Under the pieces are notes generated by a model. That model ran no database searches and was not told the DNA's origin. It saw only the letters and a list, made by a program, of their open reading frames with translations. DNA of 64,000 bases from Saccharothrix sp. ALI-22-I (GTDB lineage Bacteria; Actinomycetota; Actinomycetes; Mycobacteriales; Pseudonocardiaceae). The DNA lies in the NCBI RefSeq assembly GCF_001984175.1, contig NZ_MTQP01000067.1, forward strand, positions 124,001 to 188,000, given 5' to 3'. Below are positions 1-9,587 of the stretch, piece by piece. The position numbers and the translations under genes were made by a program. Within the stretch, counting starts at the first letter, position 1, and every line of letters begins with the position of its first letter.

Positions 1-236
1 GCTTGGCGAGGTCAGGTGCGACGCGACGCGACGGGACGGCACGGCGCGGGAGGGGGCGCGACGCGGCGGGACGGCGCAGGACACGACGCGACGGGACGGG
101 GTGCCATGCGACGCGGCGAGGTGGCGCAGGACGCGGCGCGGCGGGCGGGTGGCGCAGGACGCGGCGGGCGGGTGGCGCAGGGCGGCGGGCGAGGCGGGGT
201 GGCGCAGGGCGGATGGCGCGGGGCGGCCCGAGCGCT
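1..236. repeat. GC-rich low-complexity degenerate repeats
   Basis: The + strand is made of short degenerate units such as gacgcgacgggacgg and, from about 118, repeated blocks beginning ggtggcgcagg (near 118, 150, 171, 200). Several frames stay open only because stop codons are rare in this composition, and their translations are strings of R, G and A. I see no gene here. It may be the decayed tail of a repeat array that continues to the left of the window. Confidence 0.6.
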
Positions 237-581
237 GGATCCGCGTGCCCGGCCCGTTCGCCGCCCGGTTCCTGGACCACACGTTCGACACCACTTGGGA
301 GGCACGCTATTGGGAGCGTTGTCCGGGCCGGTCGTGGCGGTCGGATCGGATCGGATCGGTCCGGCCTGGGTGGGTCGTGGCGGGGTAGTCGGGTCTGGCA
401 GGGGGTGGGGCGGGAGAGGCGGTCGGAGTGGGCGGGTGGTTGGTGCGGGCCTCTTTGTTTCAACCGACGTTTCAGGTTGTCGGTAACGGTGTTTTTTGTA
501 GGTCCTCGGGGCATGATCACTCGATCGTGTACCGCCTTCGTGGGGGAAAGCGCAGGTCAGGGGCTGGATGGGAGGTGGGGA
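237..581. other. Non-coding stretch downstream of ligA
   Basis: I see no convincing gene in this stretch. A run of about 40 residues read on + from roughly 232 to 355 has mixed, protein-like composition (RWIRVPGPFAARFLDHTFD) and could be a remnant, but it has no start, no recognisable motif and no continuation. No clear hairpin terminator for ligA is visible next to its stop. Confidence 0.4.
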
Positions 582-2762
582 TCAGGTCTCGGATGTCGCG
601 GATTCCGGGTCTGGTGTTGCGGCTTCGGGGGCTGGGTCTTCGGCGATTGTGGCTACCTTGGTGGCGGCTTCGGGGCCTTCTGTCAGCAGGGTGCGGAAGC
701 CTGCTTCGTCCAGGACTGGGACCTTGAGCTGTAGCGCCTTGTCCGCCTTGGAGCCCGGTGACTCGCCCACCACTACGAACGCGGTCTTCTTGGATACCGA
801 GCCGGCCGCTTTGCCGCCGCGGGACAGGATCGCTTCCTTCGCCTCGTCGCGGGAGAGCGTCTCCAGTGAACCTGTCACCACGATCGACAGGCCCTCCAGG
901 TTGCGGGGGATCGAGGTGTCGCGTTCCTCCGCTGTGCGGACGCCTGCGGCTTGCCATTTGGTTACGATCGTTTGGCGCCATGGGGTTTCGACCCATTCGC
1001 GGACAGCTGTCGCGATGGTGGGGCCGACGCCTTCCGCGGCCGCCAGTTCCTCCTCGGTGGCCGACATGATGTGGTCGAGGGAGCCGAACTGCTGAGCCAG
1101 TGCGCGGGCCGCGGTGGGGCCTACGTGGCGGATGGAGAGGGCTACCAGGACTCTCCACAGTGGACGGTGTTTGGCCGTTTCCAGGTTGTCCAGCAGCTTC
1201 ACGGCGTTCGCGGTGAGCTCGCCGTCCTTGGTGCGGAAGAGGTCGATCTGGGACAGTTTGTCCGCATCGAGGTCGAACAGGTCGCCCTCGTCGCCGTACA
1301 CCGGGGAATCGACCAGGGCCGTCGCCGCCTCGAAGCCCAGCACCTCGATGTCCAGCGCCGAACGGCCCGCCAGGTAGGCCAGGCGTTCGCGCAGCTGACC
1401 CGGGCAGCCCGCCGCGTTGGGGCAACGGATGTCGACGTCGCCCTCCTTCATCGGGCGCAACGCGTGGCCGCACTCGGGGCAGGCCAGGGGCATCTCGAAC
1501 TCGTAGGCATCGGCCGGGCGGGCGTCGATGACGGGACCCAGCACCTCGGGGATCACGTCGCCCGCTTTGCGGATGACGATGCGGTCGCCGATCAGCACGC
1601 CCTTGCGCTTGACCTCGCTGGCGTTGTGCAGGGTCGCGCGCGCCACCGTGGAACCGGCCACCTTCACCGGCTCCATCACCGCGTACGGCGTCACCCGGCC
1701 GGTGCGGCCGACCTGGACCTTGATGTCCAGCAGGGTCGTCGTCGCCTCCTCCGGCGGGTACTTGAACGCGATCGCCCACCGGGGCGCGCGGGACGTGCTG
1801 CCGAGACGCCGTTGCAGCGACACCTCGTCCACCTTGATCACGATGCCGTCGATCTCGTGCACGGCGTCGTGCCGGTGCGCGCCCCAGTGCTCGACGTGCT
1901 CCTTGACCTCCTCGAACGTGCTCAGCACGAGCGTGTGCGAGGACACCGGCAGCCCCCACGCCCGCAGCGCCTCGTACGCCTCGGACTGCCTGGTCAGCTC
2001 GAATCCCTCGCGCTTGCCCAGCCCGTGGCAGATCATCCGCAGCCGGCGGGACGCGGTCACCTTCGGGTCTTTCTGCCGCAACGACCCGGCGGCGGTGTTG
2101 CGCGGGTTCGCGAACGGCGGCTTGCCGGCCTCCACCAGGCGCGCGTTGAGTTCCAGGAAGTCCTCCACGGCGAAGAACACCTCACCGCGCACCTCGACCA
2201 GCGCGGGCACCGGGTAGGCGTCGGTGCCGGTCAACGTCTCCGGCACGTTCTCCAGCGTGCGGACGTTCAGCGTCACGTCCTCGCCGGTCCGCCCGTCACC
2301 TCGGGTCAGCGCCCGCACCAGCCGCCCGTGCTCGTAGAGCAGGTTGATCGCCAGCCCGTCGATCTTCAGCTCGCACAGGAAGTGGACCTCGGAGCCGACC
2401 TCCTTGCGCACCCGGTCGAACCAGCCCTGCAACTCGTCGGCGGAGAACACGTTGTCGAGGCTGAGCATCCGCTCCAGGTGGTCGACCGCCCTGAACTCGG
2501 TCGAGAACGTGCCGCCGACGAGTTGGGTGGGCGAGTCGGGTGTGGCCAGCCCGGGGTGCGCCGCCTCCAGCGCCTCCAACTCCCGGAGCAACGCGTCGAA
2601 CTCACCGTCACTGACCGTCGGCGAGTCGAGGACGTAGTAGCGGAACTGGTGCCCGCGCACCACCTCGGCCAACGCGGCGTGCTCCGCCCGCACGTCGGCG
2701 GGCACGTCCTCGACGCCCTCGGCGGGGGCCTGGGTCGGGTTCAACGAGTCGCTGCTGGTCAC
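582..2762 (-). CDS. ligA: NAD-dependent DNA ligase LigA
   Basis: This enzyme seals nicks in duplex DNA using NAD+ during replication and repair. At 726 residues it is slightly longer than usual because of an acidic, A/P/E-rich C-terminal tail. The adenylated lysine lies in CELKIDGLAIN (about K133), followed by the OB fold. A four-cysteine zinc finger (CPECG...IRCPNAAGCPG) lies near residues 420-445, then helix-hairpin-helix repeats and a BRCT domain (LEGLSIVVTGSLETLSR onward, about 610-690). It is transcribed alone, 31 bases downstream of the preceding minus-strand gene. In M. tuberculosis the counterpart is Rv3014c, which opens the same gene order seen to the right. Confidence 0.97.
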   Translation of the reverse strand: MTSSDSLNPTQAPAEGVEDVPADVRAEHAALAEVVRGHQFRYYVLDSPTVSDGEFDALLRELEALEAAHPGLATPDSPTQLVGGTFSTEFRAVDHLERMLSLDNVFSADELQGWFDRVRKEVGSEVHFLCELKIDGLAINLLYEHGRLVRALTRGDGRTGEDVTLNVRTLENVPETLTGTDAYPVPALVEVRGEVFFAVEDFLELNARLVEAGKPPFANPRNTAAGSLRQKDPKVTASRRLRMICHGLGKREGFELTRQSEAYEALRAWGLPVSSHTLVLSTFEEVKEHVEHWGAHRHDAVHEIDGIVIKVDEVSLQRRLGSTSRAPRWAIAFKYPPEEATTTLLDIKVQVGRTGRVTPYAVMEPVKVAGSTVARATLHNASEVKRKGVLIGDRIVIRKAGDVIPEVLGPVIDARPADAYEFEMPLACPECGHALRPMKEGDVDIRCPNAAGCPGQLRERLAYLAGRSALDIEVLGFEAATALVDSPVYGDEGDLFDLDADKLSQIDLFRTKDGELTANAVKLLDNLETAKHRPLWRVLVALSIRHVGPTAARALAQQFGSLDHIMSATEEELAAAEGVGPTIATAVREWVETPWRQTIVTKWQAAGVRTAEERDTSIPRNLEGLSIVVTGSLETLSRDEAKEAILSRGGKAAGSVSKKTAFVVVGESPGSKADKALQLKVPVLDEAGFRTLLTEGPEAATKVATIAEDPAPEAATPDPESATSET

Positions 2763-2793
2763 GGCATGAGCCTAGCCAGGGGGTCCGACAATT

Positions 2794-3444
2794 TCAGGAC
2801 TGCTCCCCGACCATCGCCCGGACCAGGTCGCGGAACTCCAGCAGGCCGATCGTGCCCTCCGGCTCGGCCGACGCGGTTTCCACCCGGCCCAGCCGTTCGC
2901 CCGCCAACCGCTCACCCAACGTGACGTCCAACGGCAGGAACGTCATGGTCTGCCTGGCCGCGTCGTCCAGGTTCGCGAACTCGGGGTGGTAGACCGCGAC
3001 GTCGACCAGGCCGTCGGACACCTGCGCCACCACCCGCACGTCGGCCAGCCGGATGCGGCGCGGGCCGAGGTTGATGGTGACCTGGGTGGGGTCCGGTACC
3101 GGCGGCACCGAGTCGTGGTACTCCCAGATCATGTCCTCGGGCGGCGCGGCGTTGATCCACGCGTCGGTGTAGGGCCGCAGCTTGGGGTCCTCCTGGCTGG
3201 TGATCACCAGTGCGTAGATCGCCCGGTGCCCGCGTTCCAGGGAGAACTCCAGGTCCGGGTGGATGTCGGCGACCAGCGCCCCGATCTCGCCCTCCACCCG
3301 GTGCGGTTCGCCGTCGCCCAGGGCCGCGCTCACGGTCGGCAGCAGCTCGAACCACTCCTGCCAGAACGCGACCGCGGCCTCGTCCGGGTTGGGCAGGTGG
3401 ACGGGCACGGGCTCGGGCTCGGTGCGTCGGCGGAACCAGCTCAT
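2794..3444 (-). CDS. Conserved hypothetical protein
   Basis: This is a 216-residue soluble, acidic protein with no signal peptide or membrane segment. It begins MSWFRRRTEPEPVPVH and continues with alternating helix and strand-like stretches, including FWQEWFELLPTVSAAL and HPDLEFSLERGHRAIYALV. I do not recognise catalytic residues. Its ATG overlaps the stop of the truncated LysR remnant (ATGA), so it may once have been the second gene of that unit. It reads toward ligA. The composition matches its neighbours and the frame is intact, so it is probably expressed. The function is unknown. Confidence 0.75.
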   Translation of the reverse strand: MSWFRRRTEPEPVPVHLPNPDEAAVAFWQEWFELLPTVSAALGDGEPHRVEGEIGALVADIHPDLEFSLERGHRAIYALVITSQEDPKLRPYTDAWINAAPPEDMIWEYHDSVPPVPDPTQVTINLGPRRIRLADVRVVAQVSDGLVDVAVYHPEFANLDDAARQTMTFLPLDVTLGERLAGERLGRVETASAEPEGTIGLLEFRDLVRAMVGEQS

Positions 3445-3723
3445 GCCCCCATTGAACTACGCCTGCCGGCCACCGCGAGGAGTTCTGCGGCAGGTCCGAC
3501 CAACCTCCGCCCGCCCGGCCACACGGCCCGCAGCACCCTCCGCAGGTCCAGCTCCACCTGCACCTCGATCAGCCGCCCCTCGGCCAGATCGGTGGCCACC
3601 GCGAGCACGCTCAGCACGGCCGGCGCCACCCCGGCGACCACCGCGCCGCGCACCGCCGTGGTCGAGCCCAGTTCCAAGGCGGGCGCGCACGCGTCCACGG
3701 CCACCTTCCGTGCCGTCGAGGGC
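3441..3723 (-). pseudogene. LysR-family regulator, C-terminal remnant
   Basis: Only the end of the effector-binding domain survives: ALELGSTTAVRGAVVAG, then APAVLSVLAVATDLAEGRL, then the DLRRVLRAVWPGGRR and LLAVA ending typical of LysR proteins. About 90 of roughly 300 residues remain, and the winged-helix N-terminus is absent. The frame stays open a little further (to 3773), but the LysR similarity stops near 3700-3725, where the opposite strand begins to read as a YeiH protein. The two fragments lie back to back, as expected if one deletion removed both 5' ends and the shared promoter. Confidence 0.75.
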
Positions 3724-4221
3724 AGGGTGGACCGCGAGGACGAGCACGTGGCCACGAGCATCGCCCTGGTCACGCTCTACGGCGCCGTGGCCATGATCGT
3801 GCTGCCGCTGCTGAACGCCTCACCGCAGTGGATCGGGCTGAGCGTGCACGAGGTCGCGCAGGTGGCCGCCGCCGCGCCGACTTCGAGCGTGGCGACGGCC
3901 ATGGCGGTGAAGCTCGGTCGGGTGGCGCTCCTCGCACCGATCGTGGCCGGTGTCGGCGCACGCGGGCGCGCCACCCCGCTGGTGCCCGGTTTCCTGCTCG
4001 GTTTCCTGGCGTTGATGCTGGTCAGCCCGCTCGTGCCGATTGTCGTCCTGGACCACGCCAAGACGTTGACCACGATCGTGCTGGCCGCCGCGCTGTTCGG
4101 CCTCGGCACGTCGGTCCGCCCCAAGAGCCTCCTGCGAACCAGCCCCAGAGCACTCCTCCTCGGACTGCTCTCCACGCTCTTGGTGTGCGGGACGGGCTAC
4201 CTGTCGCTGCGGGTGGTGTGA
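3724..4221 (+). pseudogene. YeiH/UPF0324 family exporter, C-terminal remnant
   Basis: From about 3724 the + frame reads DEHVATSIALVTLYGAVAMI followed by several hydrophobic helices, with WIGLSVHEVAQVAAAAPT, TAMAVKLGRVALLAPIV and the ending LLGLLSTLLVCGTGYLSLRVV. This matches the C-terminal half of YeiH-type putative sulfate exporters (normally about 340 residues). Roughly 150 residues remain and there is no start codon, ribosome site or N-terminal half. The open frame upstream is only antisense to the LysR remnant. The 3' end overlaps the convergent sdhB by 25 bases. Confidence 0.75.
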
Positions 4222-4939
4222 GCGCGCAGCAGGTCGGCGTTCAAACGGGCGATCGTGGTCAGCGGGATGCCCTTGGGGCACGCGGGCGTGCACTCGCCGG
4301 TGTTCGTGCAGCCACCGAAGCCCAACGCGTCGTGCTCGGCCACCATGTCCCGCGCCCGCGAGTACCGCTCCGGCTGCCCCTGCGGCAGCACGCCCAGGTG
4401 CGTGGCCTTCGCGGCGGTGAACAACATGCCGGACCCGTTGGGGCACGCCGCCACGCACGCGCCGCACCCGATGCACGCCGCCGCCTCGAACGCCGTATCC
4501 GCGTCCGGTTTGGGTACCGGCGTCGCGTGCGCGTCCGGCGCGGACCCGGCGGGCACGCTGATGTACCCGCCCGCCGCCACGATCCGGTCGAACGCCGACC
4601 GGTCCACCACCAGGTCCCGCACCACCGGGAACGGCTCCGCTCGCCACGGCTCCACGGTCACCACGTCCCCGTCCCGGAAGTGCCGCAGGTGCAGCTGGCA
4701 CGCCGTGGTCGCCTTCTCCGGCCCGTGCGCCATCCCGTTGATCATCAAGCCGCACATGCCGCAGATGCCCTCGCGGCAGTCGTGGTCGAACGCCACCGGC
4801 TCCTGCCCGGACGTGATCAGCCGCTCGTTGAGCACGTCCAGCGCTTCCAGGAACGACATGTCCGGCGACAGGTCGTCCAGCACGTAGTCCACCAGCCGCC
4901 CGGTGGCACTGCTCTGCCGCCAGATCCGCAGGGTCAGCT

Positions 4940-4943
<4 letters not shown>
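4197..4943 (-). CDS. sdhB: Succinate dehydrogenase/fumarate reductase iron-sulfur subunit
   Basis: This 248-residue subunit carries electrons from the flavoprotein to the membrane anchor. The [2Fe-2S] cysteines are in CREGICGMCG and the later ACQLHL. The [4Fe-4S]/[3Fe-4S] ligands are in CIGCGACVAACP and GGCTNTGECTPACPKGI. The start MKLTLRIW is an ATG at 4943 that overlaps the sdhA stop as ATGA, which fixes the start and implies translational coupling. It is the last gene of the sdhC-A-B operon. The final codons run into the convergent YeiH remnant. Confidence 0.95.
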
Positions 4944-6850
<1,907 letters not shown>

Positions 6851-6851
6851 G

Positions 6852-7481
6852 TCAGCTCACCAATCCGGTGAAGACGGCGAAGGGAACGGAGAGGAACCCG
6901 GCGCAGACCACCACGGCCACGCCGAGGCCGATCACGCGCGAGGTGGTGACGCCCAGGGTCTGGGTGGCGCTCCACACGCCGTGGCGGATGTGGAAGCCCA
7001 GGGCGAGCACGGCGACCGTGTACGCCAGCACCACGTACCAGTGCTGGAAGTCCGCGACCACGTTCGCGTGGATGTCACCGGGCACGCCGTTGGGGTTGAG
7101 CCACCCGACGGTGAGGTCGAGCAGGTGGTAGACCACGAACAGGGCGAGGATCACGCCGCCCCAGCGCATCGTGCGGGCCGCGTAGCTGCCCTGGACGCGT
7201 CGGCGGTGCTCGTACCGGCCTTTGGCCTTTCTGGCGCGCGCTGTGAGTTGGTAGGCGGCGACGAAGTGCAGCGCGATGCACACGAGCAGCACGACCCTGG
7301 TCGGCCAGACCGCGCCGATCTCGCGCAGCCACCGGCCGTAGTCGTTGATCGCGTCCGCGCCGGAGAAGATCGTCAGGTTGCCGGCCATGTGCGCGACGAC
7401 GTACAGCAGCAGCGCGACACCGGTGACCGCCATGACGGCCTTCTTGCCGATGGTGGTGTGGTAGAGCCCGATCGTGTCCAC
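6852..7481 (-). CDS. sdhC: Succinate dehydrogenase cytochrome b subunit
   Basis: This single membrane anchor of about 209 residues has five hydrophobic helices, as in B-type enzymes that bind two b hemes and reduce menaquinone. Candidate axial histidines are in LYVVAHMAGN, IALHFVAAYQ, FVVYHLLDL and ALGFHIRHG. I chose the GTG at 7481 (reading MDTIGLYHTTIGKKAVM) because family similarity begins there. A longer frame exists upstream but would overlap the divergent LysR gene and reads as unrelated sequence. No Shine-Dalgarno is visible at this start, so translation may be leaderless. Confidence 0.9.
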   Translation of the reverse strand: MDTIGLYHTTIGKKAVMAVTGVALLLYVVAHMAGNLTIFSGADAINDYGRWLREIGAVWPTRVVLLVCIALHFVAAYQLTARARKAKGRYEHRRRVQGSYAARTMRWGGVILALFVVYHLLDLTVGWLNPNGVPGDIHANVVADFQHWYVVLAYTVAVLALGFHIRHGVWSATQTLGVTTSRVIGLGVAVVVCAGFLSVPFAVFTGLVS

Positions 7482-7511
7482 GTCGCTGACGCTAGGAACG
7501 GGCGTGACGAG

Positions 7512-7542
7512 TCGTCCAATACATCGTGAGCTGCTGGACGAT
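7512..7542. promoter_or_regulatory. Candidate LysR operator between sdhC and its regulator
   Basis: In the 72-base divergent gap, TCGTCC (7512-7517) and GGACGA (7536-7541) form an inverted repeat. A second pair, ATCGT (7523-7527) and ACGAT (7538-7542), overlaps it. LysR regulators commonly bind interrupted dyads in divergent promoters. On the + strand, TAGCCT at 7542-7547 lies six bases before the ATG of the LysR gene, where a -10 box for a leaderless transcript would sit. Confidence 0.4.
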
Positions 7543-7553
7543 AGCCTCGGACT

Positions 7554-8459
7554 ATGACGCTCCAGCAGCTGGTGTACTTCCTGGCAGTGGCCCGGACGCG
7601 GCATTTCACGCGCGCCGCCGCGGAGGTGCGTGTGGCGCAGCCCTCACTGTCCAAGCAGATCCACGCGTTGGAGAAGGAGCTGGGCGCGGAGCTGTTCAGC
7701 CGGGCGCGCGGGAACGTCACGTTGACGCCGGCGGGTGAGGCGCTGTTGCCGGTGGCCGGTCGGATTCTGTCCGATGTGGACACCGCACGGCTGGAGGTGG
7801 CCGAGCTGGTGGGGCTGCGGCGCGGGCGGGTGCGGGTGGGTGCGACGCCGAGCCTGTGCGGCAGCCTGTTCGCGGACGTGATCAAGCGGTACCACGACGC
7901 TTATCCCGGCATCCAGGTGTCGGTGACCGAGGGCGGGTCGCGTGACCTGGTGCAGGCATTGGAGGCCGGTCAGCTGGACCTGGCGCTGGTGATCGTGTCA
8001 CCGGCGGACGCGGAGCGGGCGTTGACCGTGGTGCCGGTGCTGCGGGAGGAGCTGCTGGTGGCGTCGGCCACGCCGTTGGGTGTGTCCCGGATGCGGCTGA
8101 CCGACCTGCGCGACCAGCCGCTGGTGATGTTCCGGCCGGGGTACGACCTGCGGGAGACCACGCTGGCGGCTTGTCGGCAGGCCGGGTTCGAGCCGCGGTT
8201 CGCGGTGGAGGGCGGCGAGATGGACGCCGTGCTGCGGTTCGTGGAGGTCGGGTTGGGGGTGGCGATCGTGCCGAGCACGGTGTTGGCGACGCGGTCGTTG
8301 CACGGCACGCCGTTGGCTCCGAGCACGTCTCGGACGGTCGCTCTGGCGCACCGCACGGATGTCGCGCCGACGTCGGCCGGGCGGGCGTTCCGGAACATTT
8401 TGCTGGGGTTCCTGCGTGAGGCGGAAATGCCTTTGGGGGTGCACCTGGTGAAGTCGTAG
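7554..8459 (+). CDS. LysR-family transcriptional regulator
   Basis: This is a 301-residue DNA-binding regulator. The winged helix lies at residues 1-60 (MTLQQLVYFLAVARTRHFTR, then VAQPSLSKQIHALEKELG), and the effector-binding domain runs from about 90 (GRVRVGATPSLCGSLFADVI). It is divergent from sdhCAB with a shared 72-base promoter, so control of succinate dehydrogenase and of its own gene is the natural inference. The effector is unknown. A GNAT acetyltransferase gene follows 11 bases downstream and may be co-transcribed. Confidence 0.93.
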   Translation: MTLQQLVYFLAVARTRHFTRAAAEVRVAQPSLSKQIHALEKELGAELFSRARGNVTLTPAGEALLPVAGRILSDVDTARLEVAELVGLRRGRVRVGATPSLCGSLFADVIKRYHDAYPGIQVSVTEGGSRDLVQALEAGQLDLALVIVSPADAERALTVVPVLREELLVASATPLGVSRMRLTDLRDQPLVMFRPGYDLRETTLAACRQAGFEPRFAVEGGEMDAVLRFVEVGLGVAIVPSTVLATRSLHGTPLAPSTSRTVALAHRTDVAPTSAGRAFRNILLGFLREAEMPLGVHLVKS

Positions 8460-8470
8460 GGTGTTCTTTT

Positions 8471-8974
8471 GTGCTTATCCGACGCGAGACCCCGGCCGAC
8501 GTCGAGGCCATTCACAAGGTGACCGAGGCCGCGTTCGCGGCGCGGCCCGGCGGTGAGGCGTGGCTGGTGGGTGAGCTGCGTGCGGATGCCGGGTGGATTC
8601 CGGCGCTGTCGCTGGTGGCCGAGGTGGACGGCGAGGTCGTGGGGCACGTGGTGTGCACGCGCGGGACCGTGGACGGTGCGCCGGCGCTGGGTCTGGGGCC
8701 GTTGAGCGTGCTGCCGGCCAAGCAGCGCACGGGCGTCGGCAAGGCGTTGATGCACACCGTGCTGGGTGCGGCGGACGCGTTGGGCGAGCCGTTGGTGGTC
8801 CTGCTGGGCGACCCGGCCTACTACTCCCGTTTCGGCTTCCGCCTGGCCTCCGAGTACGGCATCACGCCGCCCGTCGCAGACTGGGCCCCTTACTTCCAGG
8901 TCCGCACCCTGACCGCCTACACCCCGGCCCTCACCGGCCCATTCCGCTACGCCGCCCCCTTCGACCGCCTCTGA
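8471..8974 (+). CDS. GNAT-family N-acetyltransferase
   Basis: This 167-residue acetyltransferase starts at a GTG (MLIRRETPADVEAIHKVTEA). The acetyl-CoA site is LGPLSVLPAKQRTGVGKALM (about residues 76-95), followed by GDPAYYSRFGFRLASEYGI, a signature of the YhbS-like subgroup. The C-terminus keeps the conserved FQVRTLTAYTPALTGPFRY. The substrate cannot be read from the sequence. It is 11 bases downstream of the LysR gene, and an inverted-repeat cluster begins shortly after its stop. Confidence 0.9.
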   Translation: MLIRRETPADVEAIHKVTEAAFAARPGGEAWLVGELRADAGWIPALSLVAEVDGEVVGHVVCTRGTVDGAPALGLGPLSVLPAKQRTGVGKALMHTVLGAADALGEPLVVLLGDPAYYSRFGFRLASEYGITPPVADWAPYFQVRTLTAYTPALTGPFRYAAPFDRL

Positions 8975-9009
8975 CCGAGCCCTGCCCGAGAGTCGAACCT
9001 CCAGACCCC

Positions 9010-9168
9010 GCGTGTCCAACGTCCAGAACACGCGTGTCCAACACTCAGAACGCGCGTGTCCAACGTTCCGGTACCCCGAGTTCAACGCTCAGAACACAGG
9101 CGGGCCGGTGCGACGTCGGCCTCACGTGTTCTGAGCGTTGAACTCGGGTGTTCTGAACGTAGGACACG
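9010..9168. repeat. Dispersed repeat cluster with 22-bp inverted arms
   Basis: The cluster has tandem copies of a unit close to TGTCCAACGTTCAGAAC (starting near 9012, 9034 and 9056), then a variant beginning GAGTTCAACGCTCAGAAC. The variant at 9076-9097 is the exact reverse complement of 9126-9147 (22 bp, 28-base loop). A further inverted copy lies at 9148-9168. The same unit recurs at 43274-43397. It lies between a gene end and a pseudogene, and its open frames are not convincing genes. Confidence 0.85.
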
Positions 9169-9532
9169 TCGTCCTCCGGCAGCCGCCACACGTCGTGGTC
9201 GCCGAGGAACCCGTGCTCCGAGCTACCCGTGCCGATGCCGACCTGCGCGTAGAGCACCTTCCGGTCGGCGGCCCCAGATCTTGTCCAGCCACCTCAGGCC
9301 GAACCGCGACTCCGCCTCCAGAGCGGACGTCGAGCGGTCCCGTTGGGCGAACAACAGCGACGCCGTCGAGTACGCCGACGCGTGGGTGAACTTCACGAAG
9401 TCGCCCGCGTCGAACCACCCGCCCTCGACGTCCACCGTGACGTCCAAGGGCCGCAAAGGCTCGGCCAGCTCGTCACCGCCCTCACCGACGAACACCGGCG
9501 TGTCGTACACCGTCGCCGCACGGTCGGTGGCC
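9166..9532 (-). pseudogene. Glycoside hydrolase family 9 (endoglucanase) fragment
   Basis: The minus strand reads GGWFDAGDFVKFTHASAYST, then ALEAESRFGLRWLDKIWG. After a one-base frame change near 9261-9276 it continues as KVLYAQVGIGTGSSEHGFLG and DHDVWRLPEDD. These are conserved GH9 endoglucanase blocks. Only about 120 residues remain of a normally much longer enzyme. There is no secretion signal or catalytic C-terminus, and similarity ends exactly where the repeat cluster begins. It is therefore a decayed secreted-cellulase gene. Confidence 0.8.
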
Positions 9533-9553
9533 TTAGTAAAGAGACTTCCCTAA
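9533..9553. promoter_or_regulatory. Degenerate palindrome upstream of the GH9 remnant
   Basis: TTAGTAAAG (9533-9541) and CTTCCCTAA (9545-9553) form an imperfect dyad (7 of 9 pairs) directly before the GH9 fragment. Secreted hydrolase genes of actinomycetes often carry a related TTAGGAAA...TTTCCTAA palindrome. This may be the operator of the lost gene. CTAATTAG at 9550-9557 is another small palindrome. The assignment is by resemblance only. Confidence 0.35.
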
Positions 9554-9587
9554 TTAGTCGGGAAGACTAGCCGCCGGCCTCGCGGGG

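Noticed and set aside
3..734. Long open frames of R, G and A near the left edge
   Set aside because: They follow the repetitive GC-rich composition, have no ribosome site or domain, and several frames are open at once.
951..2924. 657-residue open frame antisense to ligA
   Set aside because: It is an antisense frame of a highly conserved gene, with the usual R/H/V/L-rich shadow composition.
9010..9168. CRISPR array
   Set aside because: Units are degenerate, in both orientations and without regular unique spacers; no cas genes are in the window.
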